A stretch of 64,000 nt of DNA, taken from Polyodon spathula. Its lineage: Eukaryota; Chordata; Actinopteri; Acipenseriformes; Polyodontidae. The notes under the pieces are model-generated. The model was not told where the DNA came from, did not search any database, and saw only the letters and a list, made by a program, of their open reading frames with translations. The position numbers and the translations under genes were made by a program. Location of the stretch: positions 13,921,047-13,985,046 of the forward strand of contig NC_054545.1 in NCBI RefSeq assembly GCF_017654505.1, in the 5' to 3' direction. Position 1 is the first letter of the stretch. Every line of letters begins with the position of its first letter. Positions 14,091 through 24,908 of this stretch are shown here, in pieces.

Positions 14091-14155
14091 ACTGACCACT
14101 GAAGCAAAAGCAACAATATCGACTCTGTCTTTGTTAACTTATATCCAGATAATGA
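14091..14155 (+). repeat. Short dispersed repeat, copy 2
   Basis: ACTTCACTGACCACTGAAGC, then CTGTCTTTGTTAACTTATATCC, matching the copy at 13290 in the same orientation. Confidence 0.6.
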
Positions 14156-15145
14156 ATCTGCCATACATGAACATAAGTTGCTTTAACTTGTGTTTGATCC
14201 AATCAGCTGCAACGCTTGACACAAGCAGACCCCTCTGAAAAAAAGTTGTCCAAAATACTGACACTGCTTTAAGTTTAATCGTATAGAAAACATCAGGTGC
14301 AATACAGTGCTGCTTTTATATAGGTACCCCTACATGCCATAAGCATTTATGCAACAAAAAAGGTGCACATAAACATGGACCTATTTAGCTGGGCCGGAAC
14401 CTAATTACTTTACAGCTCCAGCTTTACTGTTATCACAGTTTACAGTGAGAGATGTTCCCAAGAAATGCTTTGCTTGTTATTGTGCAGTCTGCATTAAATG
14501 TTCCATCCTGTTGATTAACTATAAAGTCACACAGGATTTGCTTTTTTTTGTCCCACAGCAAGAGGCTTTCATAAACTTAAGCAGAGCAGCAAAGAAGGAA
14601 GCAGGGAAAGAAACCCTTTCACCCAACAAATAGCCAACTTCACTCCTAACAACTAGGTAAGAATAGGCTGGAGACACCAGCAAATGTTTTTGCAAGGGTT
14701 TAAAGAGGAACCTGAATGAATGATTTGAAGGTCTCAGAATTGTTCAAAGTGTTATTTTTGTTGGGGTCTACAAATGAAAACACAGATCAGGGTCTATTAT
14801 AATGATCTATAGTGTCTGTTTTTTAATATCCTCACCCTAAAATGTATGAACTTGATTTATCGCTAACCTCGGTTCATTCTATTTTTATTGCACGTAGTGA
14901 TGTTAATTATTGACCAGATTGGTATAGAGTTCAGTCACAGTTTAGAACATTAAAATAGAATACTTGGTGTGAGCAAAATATTTCAGAGGTATACTTGTTA
15001 ATCAAGTAGAAGCATTCAAACCAGTTCAGCCATTTTATGAACAAGGTTTGTAATACTGGATAAGGCCATCAACGTCAAACTACTGTGTAAGGCTAGCACA
15101 TGTATATTTGGCTTGCCATTAATCTCCTACTATAACTACTTCTAC

Positions 15146-15172
15146 TAAGAAGAAGAAGAAGAAGAAGAAGAA
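15146..15172 (+). repeat. (AAG)n microsatellite
   Basis: About nine AAG/AGA units. Confidence 0.95.
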
Positions 15173-15689
15173 TTTCAAGGGATCGTGAAAGAGTTGAGCA
15201 AAATAGAATAAAACAAAAGAACCTGATAAAAAATCTGCAGTTGCATATCAAATACAAAAAGCAAGGCATAATCTGTCAGCACATATAATGTACTGTATTT
15301 TGGCTACGCAATCACAAAAGATAGCAACAGCATGATCAGCTTGATCATACACCAGCATTAAAAGTCAGTCAGTTTGAAAGCAAAACTCCAATCAAGCAAC
15401 ACCAGGCTATAAAGATAAGAGAGTGAAAAAGAATGCAGCCCTAACAGGGAAGAGTGATAATAATTGAAATGTTGAGTGCAGTAATGGGTGTGATTCCACA
15501 ATGGTATAATTTATCTCAACATGCTTTAAAGTTTGTTTTAAAAAAAAAAAAAAGTACATAAATCAAATTCGAAAATAAGATAGCAAATTAAGTACCCTTA
15601 TAAAGACAGAAGACTTCAGTACATTCAAAGTGATTCATAAACAACGGGATAAAACCATTTAAGAACATGCCTGCGTCAGCTTGTTCCCA

Positions 15690-15945
15690 GGCTGTTTGAT
15701 AGGTCACAGGGGCCCTGTAGGGTGGCCACCCTGTTCACCAGACTTGAAGCTCAAGGATTGCTTCTTGTGGGGCCTCCTGAAGTCAGGAGTGTACACTGAA
15801 AACCCCAGGAGATGCAGGACAAAACCTAGACAGAGCGTGCAGGCATCACACCAGACGTTCTGGACAATATCAGAGATAACTGGAATCAGAGAACTACCAT
15901 GTGCCTTGCATATTTTCTGCAACAGATTTCTCATATGGTTTGTGG
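15690..15945 (+). pseudogene. C-terminal fragment of a mariner-superfamily transposase
   Basis: Plus-strand peptide RGPVGWPPCSPDLKLKDCFL followed by WGLLKSGVYTENPR. The WPPxSPDLxxxDxFLWGxLKxxVY pattern belongs to the C-terminal catalytic block of DDxD transposases common in arthropods and fish, usually written WPPRSPDLTPLDFFLWG. The continuation FWTISEITGIREL may be the decayed helical tail. No terminal inverted repeats or upstream catalytic blocks were recognised, so this is a fossil. It lies in the large kif26a intron, antisense to the gene. Confidence 0.7.
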
Positions 15946-18725
15946 TTTACGAGTCATTCTGTGTATGTGAATGTCCCCAAATCTTGAGGTAGATTGCTTT
16001 TATTTGCCTTAGTTTACAGACCTTTCTCATTTATATAGTACACATTATTATTTGGTTAACTCATAGGTTGTTTTCAATCTGTTTACAGTCTGAGAAATGT
16101 GAAGACATTTACTTAGCTTAGTAAGCAGCCATTGAGAAAGCCTGGTTGTTCATTTAAGACAGTGTACCCTGAATGCGGCATTTTCTGTTTCCTAGTGTTT
16201 CTAAGGAATAATTACAAGTGCATTACCATTTTTTTTTATTTCTCTGCATTAAGCCCCAGTTTCTGTCCTTCCCACTGAGAAACCAACAAAAACATATGAA
16301 AGAAGCTATGAGAGAACACTGCAAATCTTGTTAGCGAGCATGGGGAAACAAGACAGCACAGGCTGCTGTAAAGAGATGAAGGACCGACAACAGATCAAGC
16401 TCATCAGAACTCATCACTCCAACCGAGCCCCTGTGCCAGAGAGGTGAGATGTGACCCAAAACGTACATTCCCTTCGAGCCATCCAAGTCAATATAGCAGA
16501 TTGACTTCACAGGCTCCTATCAGTAGCAGCCAGACGCTCGTGGAGAGGGGAAAGAAAAATGAGCCAGCCAGCAGATATAAAAGCATACAATCTCAACAAC
16601 TGTTGCACTGATCCAGCTCATGCCCCACTTAGTTTGTCATTCAGTGTGAATCTTCCCGCATTCCTAGGTTATTTTATTATGCTCAGATAGTTTTTTTGCC
16701 ACCCCGGCTCAGAATTGTCAGGCCTCCTGCTAGTCCACTGATAAGCACGTCCAGACATCCTTTCCAGGTTAATGACAGGGGCTGATGGCACCTATTATGA
16801 GAAGCCATCCCTTGCCAGGCTCCAGCTTGTAAGTGACTAAGGATTGAGCTGTGCAGCTGCTGGCTCTATTTCAATAAATATCTTCTTTTTTTTTCTCTCG
16901 TATTTTTACTATGATAGCCAAAGTGTCCTTGCCTTGGTTTCCCAAGACTCTTTTCAACTGTTCTTTTCTTGCTGCCTAGTCACTTTTGTTTATTGTTGTT
17001 AGGCCACTTTGGAAGTAATCTATTTTAATGGGTACTCTTAGAATGAATAAACATTAAATGTAAAATCCCATCCACAAAAAAAAAAAAACTATTAAAATAC
17101 CAAATGGTAAAACTGTTGCAGAACCATTAGCAGACCTCAACATTCCAAATCCCTGTGATCCAAAATAACAAACCTATGACCCAAGTCCAATAAATGTGTT
17201 TGTCTATAAGTAAATGCACCACCAAATTCAGCCTTCTGTATACTACATTTAAAATCTTTTCCCTTTTTAATACCATACAAACACAAACCTAGGCATACAC
17301 CTATATACACTCTCATGTTAAACTAAACTTTGTAGCCATTCTTTTCATAGAACGTACCACCTTACCAGAATTGTGTTTTGCAGTGAAATAAAGCTGACAG
17401 CTTATTTTCTTAACACTTGTAAGAAATATAGCACTTCACGGTACAATATTAATACTTAACAGTCCTCGTATTCATGAGCTATCAACTGATTACATGTTTC
17501 AAGACGCTTGATAAATCAACATATCATTTGTCAATCAAAATAGGCAGGGTGGTCCTAACCTACCACCATCACTTTAACACCTTGTCTCCATATCCTAAGT
17601 GACATACAGTACACACTGATTCTGTAATCTATATTTCTGTTGAAACTTGGGTAAGAAGGCATTTTTCACAACTTGACAGCAGTAACATAAACTAATTTAA
17701 ACAGTTTAGAAGTAAAAAGCAATATCAGGATTAGTGGGGTGATTGTGCTTTTCTAAATCATGATGGGACAATGTGCTAATCAAAAATTGGCCAAGCCATT
17801 TCACAATATCGCCTAACGCCTGTTTAGGGACAACCTTTGGCTAACCAAGGGGCTTAATTGCCTTACTCAGCCCCATTGACTCCCAAAATATGATGACATA
17901 AAAGGCCTGCTTATTAGCCAACTACAATCTATCCTTCACTCTGGTTGCCATGGTTTTCTCAATTCAACCAAAACCGGACAATATGCTGAATTGATTTCCA
18001 ATTTAGAGATGGTGACCCTGTGCCCTGTTGTTATGGAATCCAAAGGAAGGCATCAGGCACTTGGAAAGGAGACATGGAGTCTGACCCTGGCATGTGCTAA
18101 AGCCTTTTTAGGGTTATTTATTTCTTTGTTTTATAATTGAATATTTTTGGTGGTCTGTTATTTAACTGATATAATTAAAGGATGCATTGGTGCAATTATG
18201 GTTGATTTGAACTCAAAAACAATTCTTTGGTTGGGTTCAGTCAGTTCGGTCTCCACGGACAGTTCTTTAATCTACCACAAGACATTTAGGGCTCATTATA
18301 TCAAGGTCTTTATGACAAAGTGCATTTTGCCCCATTGCTTTGTGAAAGGAAAATAAACTATTAAGTGTTACACATGTTGGAATGTGCTTCCAATCAAACT
18401 TCTGAGTTGCTTGTTACTGTAACTAGATGGTGCAAATAACACTTTGGAGAAGAACTTTGGTAAATCTGGACCACGGATTCTACGTGGCTCGTTTAAATAA
18501 GGTAACCCCTACAGCATAGCACTCCTGTGCACCATGCCAATTTTGTTGGTTAATGTAAAGAAGCATACAAGTGTCAATGGTAAAAAATATTCTAATGGGG
18601 CTCAAATATGTGGTGCACAAAACCAAAGTCTTGCATTTACAAACATTTGCCTTACAAATTAGGTATATCGATTAAAAGGCTAACAGCAAGTATACCGTGT
18701 CTGCAGTAAAGTAACAGTAACTCCC

Positions 18726-18978
18726 AAGGATGTTTGGTGGTCCAGTGGTTAATGAAAGAGGGTTCGAACAGGAGGTTCCAGGTTCAATCCCAGTTCAGCC
18801 ACTAACTCACTGTTTGTGACCCTAAGCAAGTCACTTAACCTCCTTGTGTTCCATACTTTGGATGAGATGTAAAACTGAGGTCCTATTGTAAATTATTCTG
18901 CAGTAGCAGTTGTGATTTATAGTTCACCCCCTAGTCACTTTGAATAAAAGCATCTGCTAAGTGATTAAATAATAATAA
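18726..18978 (+). repeat. tRNA-derived SINE (second family), complete
   Basis: A box TGGTCCAGTGGTTAA (18737-18751) and B box GGTTCAATCC (18781-18790). A CAGCCACTAACTCACTG...AAGCAAGTCACTTAACCTCC body follows, then the TTGAATAAAAGCATCTGCTAAGTGA tail motif that many fish SINEs share with their partner LINEs, then (AAT)n. The same family occurs at 13408 and 48730 in the opposite orientation. Confidence 0.85.
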
Positions 18979-19894
18979 CTCAATTACAATTAATTAATAT
19001 TCAGATATTAAACATTACATATGTTCCAATGAAGTCAGAATACCCCATATGGAAAAATTATTTTTACTAGTGCCTTTCAATGCCAGATTTAAATCAGTCT
19101 GGTATTTAACAATATTTGGCTCAGCTGAACACAGATTCTGGTGCCAAATCATTACAAGTTACCAATGCCTTGTGGCAAGAGACCAAAGTGGCATTCATCT
19201 TGAATTGTGATCCTTTCAAACTGTGAGTTCCATCTCTAATTCGAGTTGGCTAAATATTACATGTTGAATTCAATCACAACAGCACTTGAATAATGTGGAC
19301 ACCAGACTGTAGTCTCCTATTGCGTATGTATATCTTTTGTGCTGTGATTGACTGAACGATTGAAAGAGGCAGAAAAATGACCTCATTTCACTCAGTTCAG
19401 TAAACCATCCCCATTAATTAGCTGAGACAGTGTTGTTCTGGCATTGCTGGCCAGGCCAACCTGCATTACATTAGGCCAGCATTTCAGATCAGGGCCATGT
19501 GTGACAGGATTTCCTCTTTAGCTCATGCAGATCTGGTTACTATAAAGTAATTAATGTCACAGAATAGTGCTGAACAGTGAATCACAATCAAAGGCCTGGT
19601 TCAAAACAGCCTCAGACAAAATATTCCTCTCTGCATTTTCTTGCCTCTGCTGCTTGCATTGCTCCGTCACATCTAAAACATCCACAAATACTGTGGCTAC
19701 TGTATATATTGTGAAAGATTTTCCAAGTACAATGTTCGTTTGCACCCTGTAAAAGCAGACCGAGAACAGTACTTTTTTATAATTAATTACAGAAATAAAA
19801 TAAATCAAAACAAAAACCTAACTCCCACATGGATTTTAAACAATACTTTCTTCTCCATTTCTAACTAAACTTGACAGCTAAGCCGTTTACCAGT

Positions 19895-19896
<2 letters not shown>

Positions 19897-19951
<55 letters not shown>
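19897..19951 (+). repeat. (CA)n microsatellite
   Basis: About 27 uninterrupted CA units next to repeat copy A. Confidence 0.98.
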
Positions 19952-19956
<5 letters not shown>

Positions 19957-20140
19957 CATTCCAATATTTGTGGGGACTTCTCATTGACTCTCATTATATT
20001 TTTATTCACTATTTCTAACTCCAGTCACACAGAGCTCCACACAAGGTGAAAGTCGACAACAATGTTGTTTTTTCAGGAGTTATTATCTTTGTGGGGGCAT
20101 TTTCTCAATTTGTCTGCACAATGATAATACTACTACCTCT
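19957..20140 (+). repeat. GTGGGGAC-type interspersed repeat, copy A
   Basis: Shares ACTTCTCATTGACTCTCA.TATATTTTTATT.ACTATTTCT, CTCCACACAAGGTGAAAGTCGACAACAA and GTTTTTTCAGGAGTTA.TATCTTTGTGGGG with the block at 29565. The inner 80-90 bp present in the other copy are absent here. A (CA)n array adjoins it on the left. Family not identified. Confidence 0.75.
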
Positions 20141-20324
20141 CACCCCCTTAATCTGCCACAATATTCAGTACGTATATATACATTTATATTTTATACATTA
20201 CTATTACATATCTTATACAAGCACATTATCTATTTAAAGAGGTAGATGGAAAAACACATATTACATCACTGCATGATCTTTTACACAATTCATCCAATTC
20301 ATCCTTATGTAGTATATACTAGAT

Positions 20325-20410
20325 ATGTATATATATATATATATTATATCATATATATATATATATATATATATCTATATATAATATATTATATATAATA
20401 TTTATATATG
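20325..20410 (+). repeat. Imperfect (AT)n tract
   Basis: AT units interrupted by TATATC and TAATAT variants. Confidence 0.9.
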
Positions 20411-22876
20411 TTTATTGATATTACACGTAGCATATTGTTTAACTCTAAGGTCAAACTACGATAAACAGTGTAGAATATATAGTATAACAAATGACAGGAC
20501 GTCTGGCATACATAAACAAAAACCCACTCTCTATTTATATTTCTATACATTGTATATCTATATGTGGAGCAGCAAATGAGGTTGCACTCTGTATATGGTA
20601 GTCACACTGAAGTGCAGTATTGGAATATTACAACAGTGTAGTCTTACCAAATTATCTCTATTGAGATTGTTTGACTATAATGGTATCCACACATACCACT
20701 TTCTTCAAGTATGCTATAAACCAAACCAAATCAAAACCTGCATCCATGTCTGCAATGTGATGGCACCAGGACTGGACCCTGTTAAAAGTATTTGTGCTGG
20801 AGAGCCTGGAGGCCCCCTGTCTGGAGACACTCAGGGTAGCCCCGCCTCCTGCCTGCTTTACCCTGCCACTCTTGGCACTCTCAAGTGGATATTGTAAGAT
20901 TTTATTGCTGTACATTGCACAGCATAAAAGGAAGGCAGATCCTGTAGGCTCTTTTTTGAGCACTGCTGACAATTACAATAACGACTCCCTCCTGTCAAAG
21001 ACATTACAGCTCAGAGTGCAGCATGCCAAGGAATGCTCACAAGTTTCAATGTGTGCATATGCTAACAATAAACCTGCTGTAGGAAAATATGAGATTTTCT
21101 CATGGGTTACTACAGTGCATCTTTTTGTGTCTATAAAAGTCCTGCTAAGGTAATATTTAGATTACTTCACCTTAATGCCATGCAGTAATAAAAACACACT
21201 GAAAGCAACATTGTTGTGGTGTTTATATTTTATCTTTATATGACGTACAACATATCTTACTGATATAAATCAATAATGTTTTAATATAGTACAGCTATAG
21301 TATTAAACATGAGGCTCAAATTCTAAATGTGGCATACTAAAGACAAGCTAACCCAGGTGACAAGAAATTGGCTAGCCGGTAGTGGTATAGCCAATCCAAA
21401 ACAGAATTTTGTAAAAGATGTATAGTTATGTTCAACATAACATTTTTCAAAGTCATTAATAACACTTTCAGTAAGGAAGAGCCATCATGGAGAGCCAGGG
21501 TGGTAGATTCAATTTCTACTCCCAGCTTCCTTGGAAGGAGATGCAGTGTGTTCTCCAGTGGCCCAGTGCATCTTTCAACCGTGCAGTCTTGGCTATGTAA
21601 GCACATGCTAAACTGAGTGCCCCCTAACTTCCCTTCTGTCTGTCCCACTGTCACTAAAACTTGCAAGAGGGAGATGCAGCTTATATAGAATGCAAGGTTC
21701 CGTGTTTGCGACCTATATTCAGATTCCTTGACACTGACTGCAAAGTGTATTGATATAATTTATTGCCAGGCAGTTGAAGAAGGCTTTTCAGACAAAACAA
21801 TGACTATATTATAAATTTTTACAAAGACTAGCAGCAAAGGATTAAACCTTACCTTGTTCATTTTTCAGCTAATATTGTAACACCACACCTTGCCCCATAA
21901 CTGTCTAAGTTTGTATTAATGTATTACTGTCCAATGAATTCTGAGCATTGTACAAGTCTTTACAGCAGGCACTCATAAATTAAAACAAAACTGGTTATTA
22001 AAAAAATCCGCCCAAAAACCACCTTCAAATGATATGTGTCTCCATGGTAATTTAAAAGCTTTTTGAAGCCAGTTTTATTTTTTTTTAATGATTGTACTAA
22101 CTTAACTCAATGGTGCCTTTTTCACTGTCAAAAAAGATTGAAGTATGACTGCATCTTGCAATGCACTAATCATCAATGTAATATGGTGTTATCAGCACAA
22201 TTACTTTGCTGTTGACAGGGTCAGGGCATGCCCTCTCCAGCCTAAAGGACACCTGGTCAATTCAAAAGGTAGAAGGAAAGAAGCCATTAAAGACGCTATG
22301 GAAATCAAACCTAGTCAAAATGGATTCAGCAAACTAAGAATTCATGCTGGCTATGAAACTATATCCAAAGAGCATGTGGTGTAAATACAACTCAGGTAAG
22401 GGCTACTATGGTGTGAATGCATTAAACAAATTAGAGAATGGAAATCAAATAATAAAATCCCCTTGACCTATATAAGGTGAGTTGGAGTGTTCAGCCAAGA
22501 ATATAAGAAAGCAGAAGGATCTTTGTGACTTCACAAGGGGAATGATAATGGGAGCCCATGCAACAAGATAGTCCCCCAACACAGAGGCTGCAATGATCAA
22601 CAATCAAGACAGTTCCACAGGTGTTCCTGAAATGGCAATGTCTGCAGGAAACCACCAATTTGACAATCAACAGATGTGTCACAGTGTCGCAAATTCCAGA
22701 AACCTTCATCCAGTTTCCACTTGAACAGTGTCCAGGGACAAGCAGTTATATCCATTATGAGGGTCATTCTCTATTTTTTCGGCCAGACAGTGTACATATA
22801 TGAAACGATACACATATACAGTTCTCACTTGTTGGAGAGCATATATTTGTCCTGAGGCAATCTCCTAGATTACACT
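20411..22876. other. Non-coding DNA, inferred kif26a intron 2 (part)
   Basis: No exon or named repeat recognised. A GC-richer patch at 20760-20900 carries open frames on both strands but no known motif. Confidence 0.55.
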
Positions 22877-23401
22877 ATGTAACACAATTTTTGTTCCTGG
22901 GTAGTAAGTGTTATTTCCTAATTGCTTATGCCTCAAAAGTATAGAAAATGGCTATTATTCCCCACAAACTTTGCTTTTGTGACCAGGACAGTGATATTTC
23001 AAAATATCACTATTTCCAATGGGAAAACGGGCAAATGTGTGTCTTTTCGTTCACATAAAGTCAGAAAAAAACAACATATAAATCCAAATTAAATTTACAG
23101 TATAATCGTAAATCTCGAAAAACTACTCACTTCTAAATCTTTTGTAGTCATTTTTGTATTACTTTAGTATAAATACATGTTAATTTGGATTCATATGTTG
23201 TTTTTTTCTGACTTTATGTGAACGAAAAGACACACATTTGCCCGTTTTCCCATTGGAAATAGTGATATTTTGAAATATCACTGTCCTGGTCACAAAAGCA
23301 AAGTTTGTGGGGAATAATAGCCATTTTCTATACTTTTGAGGCATAAGCAATTAGGAAATAACACTTACTACCTAGGAACAAAAAAAAAAAAATTGTTACA
23401 T
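22877..23401. mobile_element. 525-bp palindromic (foldback) element
   Basis: Left arm 22877-23092 and right arm 23180-23401 are reverse complements with very few differences: one mismatch near CCTGGG/CCTAGG, one near ATATAAATCC/ATATGAATCC and a length change in an A/T run next to the outer end. The spacer is about 87 bp. The outer ends read ATGTAAC...GTTACAT. Each arm carries a smaller palindrome, AGTGATATTTCAAAATATC(ACT). No open frame spans it. The structure fits a non-autonomous DNA transposon with long terminal inverted repeats; I cannot name the family, and no clear target duplication is visible. Confidence 0.85.
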
Positions 23402-24167
23402 GGTGCTATTGATTCTTCTTCTTTGAATGTAACAGTAGGTGCATGTTTTGTGGATAATTTGAAGTGTGTGGCTATAAAAGAGGTGATTAGGAAGCAGTGC
23501 TTGCTGTATCCTGTTAGGAATTCAGAAATAAGGCCGTAAACAGTGGAGACAAGTAGGACTGCAATTTAGTGTTACACATTCCGGGGAATCCCCAACAGAG
23601 GCTTTCATTGCTTCATATCTTTTTTTTTTTTTCTTTCTTGTACTTCAGCAATGGCCATATCAAACTATGATGATTAAACATTTGCCTCTGCTCTCACTTA
23701 CACTTCCTGCGAAACATGCCAAAATGGATGGTCATTTCCCATTGTTGTTGCCAGAATGGAATCCAATACATATAAGGTCGCAGGCTATGTTTTTTCTTTT
23801 CCACTTGCATCTCCGGCACACAAATATGAATACCAGACACTAGCGTAGATAGGCATGCTGGTCTACGAGGCTAATAAAATGAACCATTTCTACATCCGCT
23901 GTTTGATATTTCATGGTAAGTGCATAGCATTTTAAAATCATGGTAAAGCATAGAGAAGTATGTTAAAGCACTGTACAAGCTACAATTAAACAAGCAATGC
24001 AAATACCCATTACCCATTGTAACATGTTTCTATTTCTATTATATTATCATCTATATAGCTAAGAAGGGTGTTAATAACTTACCCAGCAGACTGTGTTTCT
24101 TCAGGACAGTGTAAAAGCACATAAATGTCCACATATCTATGTCTCAGATGTAAAACTTGATAACACC

Positions 24168-24908
24168 TGTGACAGAAATACAATGAATCTTGGTTGTAAA
24201 TCTCCCTCCCAACCTGTGAGGGTGCTAAGCAGCAAGGACAGAGTTCTTTGGACGGGCTGGCCTGACAGTTCTTTCCCCATGTCGGGAAGTCGGTCAGTCT
24301 GGAAGAAGGCGAGACTCCCTTGCAAGAAGGTATTGACCTGGAAGGGAAACGATGTAGCAGCCGCAGATTGTAAAGGCAGCTGCACTCGTTTACCAAGAGG
24401 TCATGCGTGACAGCATATAAGGGGGACGTAGAATCATATTCTGTTCCTTTGGTTACGAAATATACCCCAGAATGACCTGTGCAGTAATTGTGAGATCTCG
24501 TGAGTGTTTTTTTGTCTTGTCTATAATTGTTACTTGTGTTTTCATAGAAGGCTAACACTTTCCGAAGCAGTCGCTAAGGGCCAGTATAAAACCCGGAACA
24601 GCACTACACTATTGTCACGAATTAAACTGTATCACTCACCACGAGTACTACAGCATGCACCCAGGACTGGTGACCATGTTTGTATATTGTGGGAGAGATA
24701 CCTGTGTTTATTGTTTGGGACTGCAAACCCATTATTATTTACCCCGTGAATTATGCATTGCTGTGCATTGCCGGGGATCACTGTTTTGGTTACCATACCT
24801 GGATTATAAAATAAAGAATCACTTTTCCATATCGGATTACAATCTGGATTGCATCACCCATGCACCTGTGCACAATAAACCACGCACCTCAAGAGGTCAA
24901 ACCTCACA
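24168..24908 (+). repeat. Solo-LTR-like repeat
   Basis: Starts TGTGACAGAAATAC. It contains a TATA-like AGCATATAAGGGGG (24411-24424), followed by a region with an AATAAAG poly(A)-like signal near 24810 and a CA-rich end close to CACAATAAACC...CCTCACA. This promoter-then-poly(A) order on the plus strand fits a solo LTR. I recall similar repeats in sturgeon. The right border and a target duplication could not be fixed, so the end is approximate. The 159-residue minus-strand frame inside it (24558-24079) is not considered a gene. Confidence 0.5.

Larger units (their letters stand above)
14156..18725. other. Non-coding DNA, inferred kif26a intron 2 (part)
   Basis: Contains the transposase fossil at 15690 and a complex block at 16240-16880; the remainder is AT-rich with short A runs (15541-15553, 17074-17087). 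No exon recognised. Confidence 0.6.

Noticed and set aside
14557..14632. Plus-strand acceptor-like TTTTTTTGTCCCACAG followed by a short open frame to a stop
   Set aside because: No partner exon, no family similarity, and opposite in strand to the surrounding gene.
18726..18800. Possible tRNA gene (A and B boxes)
   Set aside because: No paired acceptor, anticodon or T stems of a functional tRNA, and the unit continues into a SINE body and tail.
20595..21153. Overlapping 100-119 codon frames on both strands
   Set aside because: No motif, no splice context, frames on both strands at once; the patch is simply GC-richer with few stops.
24079..24558. 159-codon minus-strand frame with several CxxC pairs
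   Set aside because: It lies inside the solo-LTR-like repeat, spans its left border and matches no family; the cysteine pairs look coincidental.
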